From a virus: a stretch of DNA of 20,913 nt. The notes under the pieces are model-generated. The model had not been told where the DNA came from, ran no database searches, and worked only from the letters and a program-made list of their open reading frames with translations. Made by a program: the position numbers and the translations under genes. Shown piece after piece: positions 6,311 through 13,065 of this stretch; within the stretch, counting starts at the first letter, position 1; each line of letters starts with the position of its first letter. The stretch is from positions 1-20,913 of the IMG/VR virus record IMGVR_UViG_3300033571_013227, one strand, 5' to 3'.

Positions 6311-7489
6311 ATGAGAAACATAAATAAGAAAAAATTAACTGAAACTATTAAAGCTTCTGAAGCTCACACGGAGTTAGGTTCATTTGAAACATTAGAACAA
6401 GGAAAAAGAGGGATTGCTTTAATTCAGATTAATACGGTTGATGATATGATAAAAAGATATATTATTAATTCAATTAACGAAAATGATTTTGGTTACGTTG
6501 TAGTTCAAAAAAACCCAAAAAAACCAATAATTGTTTATAGAAAAGGGTATAGACAGAATGCGGAAGAATTGGCTAAAATAGCTGATAAATATAATGGTTT
6601 ATTATCAGCGAAAGCAACCTACGAAGATAGTAAAAGAATTGGTGAGTTATTAGAATACGATCCGGAAGATATTCAAAATTATCTTAAAAAAAATTATAAT
6701 GGTAAAACTTTAAAAGAACACGAAACCCCGTCTTTCTTGTTGAAAGAAGAAATAATTCTAATAAGGGAAGGGAATGTTCAAGATTACATAAATAATGTGT
6801 TATCAAAGATTAAAAACTTACCTTACGAAACAAAAAAGAAATATCTAACAATAGCGATTTCAACCCTTTTGGGTTATACATCTTACCCTATCATTCAATC
6901 ATTAATTGATAACTCATCTGATAAAGACGCTAAAGAAATTACCCATAAATTAATGAAGGAAAAAGATGATTTTTCAGTATTTAAGGATGGAACAAAACTT
7001 CGTTTATCTAAGAGAGGGTTTCAACATATCATAGATGAAGAAAAACCAAAACTAATCGCTTATGCCTTAGGTGATGGTAAAATAACAATTGGTTATGGAC
7101 ACGCCGAACCAATTGGTAAAACAAAACTTAAAGTTGGACAAAAAATAACCAAAGAACAAGCAAAAAAACATCTTAAAGAAGATCTTAAAACCGCAGCAGA
7201 TGGTGTAAGAAGAATGTTTAGTGATTGGAAACAACAAGGTAAAAACTACAAAATAACTCAAGATATGTTTGATGCATTAGTTTCAATGGCTTTCAATATG
7301 GGTGTTTCAGGTTTAAGACAATCAGAAATGGTTAAATACCTTAAAAACGGTAATTATAAAACAGCAGGACAACTTATTAAACAAACTAATATTAACCCAG
7401 ACACATTTCCAGGACTAGAAAAGAGAAGGTATAGAGAATCCGATATGTTTTTATCATATTTATCAAAACCAGTTGACATAAACGTTTAA
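6311..7489 (+). CDS. GH24 (T4-type) lysozyme with long N-terminal extension
   Basis: 392 aa. The C-terminal part, about 236-385, is a T4-type muramidase that cuts the MurNAc-GlcNAc bond of peptidoglycan. The catalytic Glu is Glu244 and the signature TIGYGH is at 259-264 with Thr259. The Asp expected 9 residues after the Glu is Leu253, with Asp254 next to it. The DMFDALVSMAFNMG helix (318-331) and the GLEKRRYRE segment (368-376) are also typical. T4 lysozyme is about 164 aa, so some 230 residues are added in front. These have no recognised domain, a Lys-rich start and one hydrophobic segment (about 178-199) that could touch the membrane. The gene may encode an endolysin or a virion-associated lysin; no holin was identified. 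It is the first gene of a plus-strand late block. Confidence 0.88.
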   Translation: MRNINKKKLTETIKASEAHTELGSFETLEQGKRGIALIQINTVDDMIKRYIINSINENDFGYVVVQKNPKKPIIVYRKGYRQNAEELAKIADKYNGLLSAKATYEDSKRIGELLEYDPEDIQNYLKKNYNGKTLKEHETPSFLLKEEIILIREGNVQDYINNVLSKIKNLPYETKKKYLTIAISTLLGYTSYPIIQSLIDNSSDKDAKEITHKLMKEKDDFSVFKDGTKLRLSKRGFQHIIDEEKPKLIAYALGDGKITIGYGHAEPIGKTKLKVGQKITKEQAKKHLKEDLKTAADGVRRMFSDWKQQGKNYKITQDMFDALVSMAFNMGVSGLRQSEMVKYLKNGNYKTAGQLIKQTNINPDTFPGLEKRRYRESDMFLSYLSKPVDINV

Positions 7490-7494
7490 AACAT

Positions 7495-7503
7495 AATATT
7501 TAT
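7495..7503 (+). promoter_or_regulatory. Candidate late-gene signal AATATTTAT before YGxGTKWC protein B
   Basis: AATATTTAT ends exactly 6 nt before the ATG at 7510, the same element and spacing as for the lysozyme gene, inside the 20-nt gap between the two. Confidence 0.45.
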
Positions 7504-7509
7504 ACTAAT

Positions 7510-9339
7510 ATGAAATTATTACAATTATTATTTGAGGGAAAGGTTGATGACTTTAAAAAAATATTTAAAGACAAATACACAACCCCTGAACAAATGGACG
7601 CTATTATTAGAGTTTCATCTGAAATAGAACCTAAACACAAATATTTAATTTGGTTAGGAAAATCATTAACCAAACCAGTATTTAATAATGAAATTGCCTT
7701 CGCTGAAGAATTATCTGGAACACAAGAACTCCTAATGAAGTTTGATAAAATTAGTTCTAATTTACCCATTAAAGACATTTCACAATATAAAAGCTTATCT
7801 GAGTTAGCAGAAGCAATTAAAACCTATGAAAATAGACAAAGAAGAACAATTAAAAAGGTTGATGGTGCTGATATAATTTACGATAGTGATGATTATACAA
7901 TTATCCATCCAAAAGAATATAACGCTTCTTGTTTTTATGGTAAAGGTTCTAAATGGTGTACAGCTTCTGAAAAAAGCGACGAGCAATGGAAAAATCATAA
8001 TAGAGAAGGTAAATTATTTTATTTTCTTTCAAAAAAATTACCTACATCTGATAACTATTATAAAGTCGCTTTAGATCAAAAATTTAAAGGTACTAAATCT
8101 TTTTATGATGCAAATGACACCCCATTTACTAAAGGATGGATTATGGATACAGAGGAGTTTAAAGAAATGATTGGTGTTATTAATCTATATATGAAAGATA
8201 ACTTTTCAAATCAAATTGAAATATTCTCAAATGAAGAAAAAGCACAGGTTGAAATGGAAAGGATTAGAAGAATTGAAGCTCAGGAAAGAATTAATAGGAA
8301 AAAAGCCGAGGCTAATAGTAGAAGAGAGAATAATGAATGGGATCCTGAAGAAATTACTCACGGTGATGTTGGATCACATGCTTGGGCTTTATTTACATTT
8401 CTTTTATCTACAGAGAATTTAAATGAAAAACAACCTGAAGATGAACAAAGAATTGAGTTTATTGATTCCGAATTAGAAAGATTAAGTGAAATACAAAGTC
8501 AATATGAAGTGGAAGGAAGGGATTTAACTGATATAGACGCTGAGATTTCGGCATATGAAGAAGAAAAACAAGGATTGGAAAATAGAATTGATGTGTATGA
8601 TATGATACCGGAAGGTAACAATTATCAGTTAACAATATTTAGTATTACTCATCCTGATTTTGATGGTTATGAATGGACTGTTGGTGATGACGATCAAATT
8701 GATTATGCTGCGTATGAGAGTGAAAAAGATTTAATAAATGATGTGGGTATTAATTCGTTCCCTAAAGATTTTATTGAAAATTTTATTGACGCTGAGGCTG
8801 TTGCCGATGAAGCTAGAGAAAATTATAACTATTGGGTTTATGATAGTCCAGAATCATATTTGGATGAAAAAGAAGATAAATTATTAAGTAAATCACAAGA
8901 AAAAGAAATTGCCGAATACCAAGAAAAGATTGATAAATATAAATCTTTCTATGAAAAAGCAACCGCACGTCAAGAAGAATATGATCCTGATAGCACACAA
9001 TGGAAAGCAATTGAGAAAGGTTTAGATAAACTAACCGATTTAATATCAGATTTAGAATATGATATAGAAAACATTAAAGATGAACCGGATGGTGATTGGG
9101 ATGAGGATAAAATTGAAGAAAAAATTGATGAATTAGTTGATGATGTTAAAGATAGACCTTTGAATTGGTTAAATGAAATGGGTGTTGAAAACTTAGATGA
9201 CTATGTTGATAAAGATGAATTAATTAAATCAATTATTAATGAAAATGGATATTATTCAACATTAAACAGTTATAATGGAGATGGTGACACAATAGAATGG
9301 GATGGTGAAACATATCATATTATGAATACAGATCAATAA
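7510..9339 (+). CDS. YGxGTKWC-motif protein B, 609 aa (unrecognised family)
   Basis: I do not recognise the function. The shared core lies at about 118-190: YDSDDYTIIHPKEYNAS, the signature YGKGSKWCTA (143-152), then GKLFYFLSKK (167-176) and YYKVALDQ. After it come a charged coiled-coil-like stretch (about 224-275, rich in Glu, Arg and Lys), a unit with a further Glu-rich helix pair, and a very acidic C-terminal third with Tyr/Trp. The N-terminus, MKLLQLLFEG, resembles T4 capsid-targeting propeptides ending in a (L/I)xE|G cleavage site. Late-type signal and position next to the lysozyme suggest a virion or late protein. It is the longest of the four homologues. Confidence 0.75.
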   Translation: MKLLQLLFEGKVDDFKKIFKDKYTTPEQMDAIIRVSSEIEPKHKYLIWLGKSLTKPVFNNEIAFAEELSGTQELLMKFDKISSNLPIKDISQYKSLSELAEAIKTYENRQRRTIKKVDGADIIYDSDDYTIIHPKEYNASCFYGKGSKWCTASEKSDEQWKNHNREGKLFYFLSKKLPTSDNYYKVALDQKFKGTKSFYDANDTPFTKGWIMDTEEFKEMIGVINLYMKDNFSNQIEIFSNEEKAQVEMERIRRIEAQERINRKKAEANSRRENNEWDPEEITHGDVGSHAWALFTFLLSTENLNEKQPEDEQRIEFIDSELERLSEIQSQYEVEGRDLTDIDAEISAYEEEKQGLENRIDVYDMIPEGNNYQLTIFSITHPDFDGYEWTVGDDDQIDYAAYESEKDLINDVGINSFPKDFIENFIDAEAVADEARENYNYWVYDSPESYLDEKEDKLLSKSQEKEIAEYQEKIDKYKSFYEKATARQEEYDPDSTQWKAIEKGLDKLTDLISDLEYDIENIKDEPDGDWDEDKIEEKIDELVDDVKDRPLNWLNEMGVENLDDYVDKDELIKSIINENGYYSTLNSYNGDGDTIEWDGETYHIMNTDQ

Positions 9340-9354
9340 ATTAATAAAAAATAT

Positions 9355-9362
9355 TATATTTG
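9355..9362 (+). promoter_or_regulatory. Possible TATATTTG -7 box upstream of YGxGTKWC protein C
   Basis: TATATTTG on the plus strand in the 54-nt gap, 31 nt before the ATG at 9394. No TTTG is present at the proper distance upstream, so it is weak. Gene C therefore may have both signal types. Confidence 0.25.
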
Positions 9363-9380
9363 TAAAAATAAAAATAACTC

Positions 9381-9389
9381 AATATTTAT
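9381..9389 (+). promoter_or_regulatory. Candidate late-gene signal AATATTTAT before YGxGTKWC protein C
   Basis: AATATTTAT ends 4 nt before the ATG at 9394; the following base makes ATATTTATA, as at the genes starting at 7510 and 17136. Confidence 0.45.
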
Positions 9390-9393
9390 AGGT

Positions 9394-10377
9394 ATGACAA
9401 AAAATGAAGCAAAAAGAAATTATTTAGATAGGGGAATATTAAAAAACGATGCTTTTGAAAGGTTCTTAAATGAGGATCCAACATCTCAAAAGAAATATGT
9501 GTTTTATATGATTAAAGAATATTTAAGACAATCTGACGATGCAGGTAATAAAGTATCTGACATATCAGTAAATGATTTAGATATGGGTATTTTATCACCA
9601 ATCTTTTCATATGTAACAGAATATAATGCTTTACTTGGTAGAGTTCCACAAGATAAAAAAGATATATATAAATTATCTTTTGATAGTTTAGTTGATATTG
9701 TTGATGAATTAAACGCATCTGAGGGTGAAAGTGATAGGACTTCTTTAAGAAAAAGAGCTCGTGAAAACTCTCTCAACTATAATGAAATGGGTATTGTAGA
9801 TGTACCAGGAGTATCGGTTATTACCCCAAATAATCACGACGCCATATGTTATTATGGTCAAGGAACTAGGTGGTGTGTTTCTATGAATACCCCTACCCAT
9901 TTTATGAGTTATTATTATAATCAAAATTATACTTTTTTCATTATAAGCATAACAAGCGATGCGGTTAAAAACAAAATTAAAGAACACTACGAAAACAAAT
10001 GGGAAAAAATGGGGTTAGGAAAACCCACTTGGGATAGAAAGAAAATGAAATGGGTATTAGTTAAAAATGGTAAAGATATTGCTGATATAGCAGCCAATAA
10101 TGAAAATGATGCCGCTGAATTATTTAAACAAAGATTAAACTTATCATCTTTGAAAGGTTATACTATTGAAAATTATGGTTATAGAAACTTATATAAAGTA
10201 GCTTTTTTAGTTCCACCATTAAAAGGTAGTGATGGTGAAATAGTTAGGGATGAAGATAATCAACCTTTACCTGATATGGAAAGAGCTCAGATTTATTCAT
10301 CTGATGATATTTCATTTAATACTGGTTGGAAAGAATACTTTAAAGTAATTGGTTTAGAAGACTTTATTGAAAGCTAA
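9394..10377 (+). CDS. YGxGTKWC-motif protein C, 327 aa (unrecognised family)
   Basis: I do not recognise the function. The core runs about 135-185: a beta-like lead-in (VDVPGVSVITPNNHDAI), the signature YGQGTRWCVS (154-163), an aromatic stretch (FMSYYYNQNY) and a strand (TFFIIS). It is the most divergent copy: Arg replaces Lys, and the acidic lead-in is gone. The N-terminal ~110 residues are helical. The C-terminal part has a KWVLVKNGKDIADIA segment and ends NTGWKEYFKVIGLEDFIES; protein B has a similar TKGWIMDTEEFKEMIG after its core, so B and C share more than the motif and are probably duplicates. It is co-oriented with lysozyme and B. The gene is certain; the role is not. Confidence 0.75.
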   Translation: MTKNEAKRNYLDRGILKNDAFERFLNEDPTSQKKYVFYMIKEYLRQSDDAGNKVSDISVNDLDMGILSPIFSYVTEYNALLGRVPQDKKDIYKLSFDSLVDIVDELNASEGESDRTSLRKRARENSLNYNEMGIVDVPGVSVITPNNHDAICYYGQGTRWCVSMNTPTHFMSYYYNQNYTFFIISITSDAVKNKIKEHYENKWEKMGLGKPTWDRKKMKWVLVKNGKDIADIAANNENDAAELFKQRLNLSSLKGYTIENYGYRNLYKVAFLVPPLKGSDGEIVRDEDNQPLPDMERAQIYSSDDISFNTGWKEYFKVIGLEDFIES

Positions 10378-10381
10378 AAAT

Positions 10382-10810
10382 ATGGAAAAGATTAAATTAA
10401 CAGAAAAACATTTAACTGAAATAGTTAAAAAGGTTATTACTGAAGAACAAAAAAAGAAGTTGTTTACTCCAAAAAATATAGATGAAAGAAAAAAAGATTA
10501 CCAAAAAATAATTGAAAAAAGATTAGAAGAGTTAAAAAATACTCCTTTTGGTAAACTATCAAAAGACTATATATTTGAATGGATTCATGAAAATAATTTA
10601 GATCAAGAATTTAAATTAAGTTTTAGAGGTCCAAAATTGGGTGAAGTATATGGAACATCATTTAATAAATCAACAGGTGATGTTACTTTATTTGTTGATG
10701 ATTATACAGATAAGAATATAGCCATAAAGTTTAAAATATCAGATATTCAAATAGGTGTCTTTGATTTAGGACCAGAGGATTCTGATGAGTCTTTTTACCC
10801 ATTAAACTAA
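10382..10810 (+). CDS. Hypothetical protein with duplicated ITEEQ-type N-terminus, 142 aa
   Basis: I prefer the ATG at 10382, 4 nt after the stop of protein C, over a TTG at 10367 inside it. It begins MEKIKLTEKHLTEIVKKVI, followed by TEEQKKKLFTPKNIDERK, which is repeated almost unchanged at the start of the next gene. The rest is a Lys/Glu-rich helix and a small beta-rich domain (about 75-130) with an acidic end. I do not recognise a family. The leading (I/L)-T-E segments resemble the short N-termini of many phage proteins and fit the (L/I)xE cleavage pattern of T4-type prohead protease, so packaging into the capsid is a possibility but only an inference. Confidence 0.65.
   Translation: MEKIKLTEKHLTEIVKKVITEEQKKKLFTPKNIDERKKDYQKIIEKRLEELKNTPFGKLSKDYIFEWIHENNLDQEFKLSFRGPKLGEVYGTSFNKSTGDVTLFVDDYTDKNIAIKFKISDIQIGVFDLGPEDSDESFYPLN
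10433..10488 (+). repeat. Direct repeat, copy 1 (coding)
   Basis: 56 nt matching 10823-10878 at an offset of 390 nt, with a single mismatch (T at 10464, C at 10854). It encodes VITEEQKKKLFTPKNIDER in both genes. The identity holds at synonymous positions, so the copy is recent or is kept alike by recombination. Confidence 0.85.
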
Positions 10811-10813
10811 GTT

Positions 10814-11293
10814 ATGAAAATAGTTATTACTGAAGAACAAAAAAAGAAGTTGTTCACTCCAAAAAATATAGATGAAAGGAAAGAACAACTTAAAAAAGAC
10901 TTGTCTGAAAAAACCAAAAATCTTCTTTCACGTCTTAACATAACTGAAATTATGGTTCACGCTCGTATTGATGATTACGATGAAATAATAACCCCTATGG
11001 ATCATTTAGATGATGCATATAGTAAACTTATTATTGACGGTAAAAACTATAATGGATTTCCAAAAATGAGTGAGGAAGATGAGAATATGGTGATTAATTG
11101 GGAAGACACCTTAACAATATTCTTAAACTCAATAATACCTCAACCATCGGATGAAAGTATTTATAAAGCCGAACCAAATGTTGTTGGTAGAATGTTTAGG
11201 GTTGATATTACCCCATCAAAAATAAATATTATTTTTTCTTACTCAATTGTAGAATATAAGAATAAAGAAGGTAAAGAAACTATTGACTTATAA
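10814..11293 (+). CDS. Hypothetical protein with duplicated ITEEQ-type N-terminus, 159 aa
   Basis: It starts MKIVITEEQKKKLFTPKNI, 4 nt after the stop of the previous gene, and shares with it a 56-nt stretch that differs at one base. Past residue 25 the two proteins diverge: this one continues with a Lys/Glu helix, then HARIDDYDEIITPMDHLDDA, an Asp/Asn-rich middle, and a beta-rich C-terminal part (VGRMFRVDITPSKINIIFSY, about 123-142). I do not recognise a family. Its end overlaps the convergent 81-aa gene by 14 nt. A short hairpin plus T-run follows on the plus strand, so it closes the plus-strand block. Confidence 0.65.
   Translation: MKIVITEEQKKKLFTPKNIDERKEQLKKDLSEKTKNLLSRLNITEIMVHARIDDYDEIITPMDHLDDAYSKLIIDGKNYNGFPKMSEEDENMVINWEDTLTIFLNSIIPQPSDESIYKAEPNVVGRMFRVDITPSKINIIFSYSIVEYKNKEGKETIDL
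10823..10878 (+). repeat. Direct repeat, copy 2 (coding)
   Basis: Second copy of the 56-nt repeat of 10433-10488, one mismatch, offset 390 nt. It lies at the 5' end of the 159-aa gene. Confidence 0.85.
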
Positions 11294-11525
11294 TATCATC
11301 AACCCAAATAGGGGTTTTTTCTCCAACGTAAGCCCCTGAAACATTAAAATCAAAGTATTCAATAGCATCTATCTCATTCATATCCTTAGAAAGGATTTGG
11401 ATACATTTAGACATTGAATAAACTAATCTCATAGATTTAATATCTACACCAATGAGAGCTTCATCAAAACCATCTGGTATAAGGAAACTCTCATCTGGGT
11501 ATTTTTCAATAATTATATCAATCAT
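11280..11525 (-). CDS. Conserved small phage protein, 81 aa, function unknown
   Basis: The layout PDGFDEALIGVD (17-28), RLVYSMSKCIQIL (33-45), AIEYFDFNVSGAYVGEKTP (54-72) is a recurring small-protein family in phages, which I remember as 'GxD...LxYSxxKCIxIL...YFxxNVxGAYVGExTPIF'. No biochemical role is known to me. It is soluble and compact, with no metal motif. Its ATG shares a base with the stop of YGxGTKWC protein D (TAATG), so it is translationally coupled to that gene. Its 3' end overlaps the convergent plus-strand gene by 14 nt. Confidence 0.75.
   Translation of the reverse strand: MIDIIIEKYPDESFLIPDGFDEALIGVDIKSMRLVYSMSKCIQILSKDMNEIDAIEYFDFNVSGAYVGEKTPIWVDDIISQ
11301..11320 (+). terminator. 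Weak intrinsic terminator of the plus-strand block
   Basis: AACCC (11301-11305) pairs with GGGTT (11312-11316) around a 6-nt loop and is followed by TTTT. It lies 8 nt after the stop of the 159-aa gene, within the 3' end of the convergent 81-aa gene. The stem is short, so efficiency is uncertain. Confidence 0.45.
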
Positions 11526-12304
11526 TATTTTTTACTTTTAATATCAGGGCGATTTGATATGTGTTCAATAACCGATTCGTAAAGCTTGATGAACATTTCT
11601 TTTGTTCTATTACCAAACACGACATCTTTTACTTCGGTTTTAACATCCTGTACATTCCAAAATTCAATGTGTTTTTGAATGTCCGTAAACTTTTTACCTT
11701 TACTTTCTAAGTTTTTAAAATCTGAAATCAATTTTTCAGGTTGTAGATAAATACCAAAGGTTTCTTTCTGGTGATTTTTCTTAGATATAAAGTAAATTAA
11801 TACATTCTTTGAGTAAGTATTAAAGTGATTTGACGTATCTTTTGAAGCCGTACACCATTTGGTATTAGATCCATAAGTTAATGAGGATTCATAAGTTAAA
11901 GGTGTTCCAATCATATAGTCATCATCCTCAAAATACTTATGAAACTCTTTTTCTCTACGTTTCAATTCACGTTGTTGTTTCGCAGCTTCTAATACCTTAT
12001 TAAAATCCTCAACCGATTTAAACTTAAAAATATCAGAATCAACCCCCTTAATAAATCCTTCTTTTACCAGCTCTTCAAAAATAGCACAATCCTTTTTAAA
12101 ATCATTTTCTAACCAATCAGTAAATTCATCTAAAATAGACTTTTTAAGATTTTCAATTTCATCCGTGCAAGATACCAACCACTTAGTGTATTTAAATTGG
12201 CTTGACTTATTTTGAGCCGATGGATCATATTTTTTTAATAAATCTAAAAGGTCTATTGTTAATTGCTCTTTGTATTTTTCTTTAATTTCGGTGATACTAA
12301 TCAT
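11525..12304 (-). CDS. YGxGTKWC-motif protein D, 259 aa (unrecognised family)
   Basis: I do not recognise the function. Core about 122-190: FEDDDYMIGTPLTYESSLT, the signature YGSNTKWCTAS (144-154), HFNTYSKNVLIYFISKKN and FGIYLQPE. The acidic lead-in is close to that of protein A (DDNYMLFLPLSYDAAS), so A and D are nearer to each other than to B or C. The first ~115 residues are helical with a basic/acidic run (KQQRELKRREKEFHKYF). Here the Gly before Thr is Asn, showing that only Tyr-Gly, Thr/Ser, Lys/Arg, Trp and Cys are invariant. It has a perfect host-type promoter and is coupled to the 81-aa gene. Confidence 0.75.
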   Translation of the reverse strand: MISITEIKEKYKEQLTIDLLDLLKKYDPSAQNKSSQFKYTKWLVSCTDEIENLKKSILDEFTDWLENDFKKDCAIFEELVKEGFIKGVDSDIFKFKSVEDFNKVLEAAKQQRELKRREKEFHKYFEDDDYMIGTPLTYESSLTYGSNTKWCTASKDTSNHFNTYSKNVLIYFISKKNHQKETFGIYLQPEKLISDFKNLESKGKKFTDIQKHIEFWNVQDVKTEVKDVVFGNRTKEMFIKLYESVIEHISNRPDIKSKK

Positions 12305-12326
12305 AATTTCTTTTTTTATTGTTACA

Positions 12327-12357
12327 CAAATATAATTATTTATTTTAAACTTTCAAA
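12327..12357 (-). promoter_or_regulatory. Bacteroidota-type promoter of YGxGTKWC gene D
   Basis: The minus strand reads TTTG (12354-12357), 19 nt, then TATATTTG (12327-12334); both boxes are exact. 22 nt separate the box from the ATG at 12304, so a leader of about 16 nt is expected, unlike the leaderless cases. Confidence 0.78.
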
Positions 12358-12362
12358 CTTTT

Positions 12363-13064
12363 TTATATTTCTTTTAATATTTCTAAAACTTCATATTTCA
12401 TATAAGGTAAAGGAACTCTATCAAAATCCATACTTTCCCTATTCCACCATAAAATCTTTAACTCTCTAAGTTTTTTACCTGTCCGTAATTGATACATATA
12501 AGCGTAAAAACTTAATTGAATTGCGTAAGCATTATATGAACAATCCGATAAATGTGATAAACAACCTTTCATCCAATTCCCATAATCGTTCTTATATGTT
12601 AATTTTTTATTTGATTTATAATCATTAATATCAAAGAAATCACCATAATCTAATATTAAGTCAGATGTTCCAGCGACTTTCTTTTCATTAATCCATAAAC
12701 ATTCTTCAGCCATTATGGTTTCAGCCTTTAATAAATCCAATCTTTTAAATGCATCCACTACCTTCTGTTCATATTCATCCGTAGGGAAATAAAACCCTTT
12801 AGCTTTAATATAATCTTCAATAGGGTTATGAACTTTATATGTACCAAAATCAGTAGCCTCTTTGTTTATTGCTCTCCATTCAGCAATAATATCTTCTTTC
12901 TTTCTACCATCACGTCTAGCAATGGCTGCAGCAATTTTATCTTCTTCAAACTTAACTTTATATTTACCTAAGATTGCCGATATTGATGTGTATTGTTCCC
13001 CTGTTTCTCTGTTGAAGTATTTATGTTCAATAGGTTCGAGGAATACTAAGTTTTCTTTATTCAT
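12363..13064 (-). CDS. PD-(D/E)XK nuclease (RecB/Cas4-like exonuclease)
   Basis: 233 aa from the ATG at 13064; a TTG start at 13100 lies inside the upstream gene and I reject it because of the TAA-T-ATG junction. Motifs (numbered from the ATG): MAEECLW with the acidic residues at about 120-121, GTSDLIL with metal-binding Asp135, and INDYKS with Asp148 and catalytic Lys150. Then comes QLSFYAYMY (about 183-191), the Q-xxx-Y helix typical of the RecB/Cas4/lambda-exonuclease group. It should bind Mg2+ or Mn2+ and degrade or resect DNA. No Cys cluster for an Fe-S centre is evident. It is translationally coupled to a metallopeptidase, which is an unexplained pairing. A role in phage DNA recombination or host DNA breakdown is likely. 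Confidence 0.82.
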   Translation of the reverse strand: MNKENLVFLEPIEHKYFNRETGEQYTSISAILGKYKVKFEEDKIAAAIARRDGRKKEDIIAEWRAINKEATDFGTYKVHNPIEDYIKAKGFYFPTDEYEQKVVDAFKRLDLLKAETIMAEECLWINEKKVAGTSDLILDYGDFFDINDYKSNKKLTYKNDYGNWMKGCLSHLSDCSYNAYAIQLSFYAYMYQLRTGKKLRELKILWWNRESMDFDRVPLPYMKYEVLEILKEI

Positions 13065-13065
13065 A

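Noticed and set aside
11310-11337. Hairpin AGGGG / CCCCT as terminator
   Set aside because: The T-run lies in its loop and not after the stem. The overlapping AACCC/GGGTT hairpin with trailing T is the better candidate.
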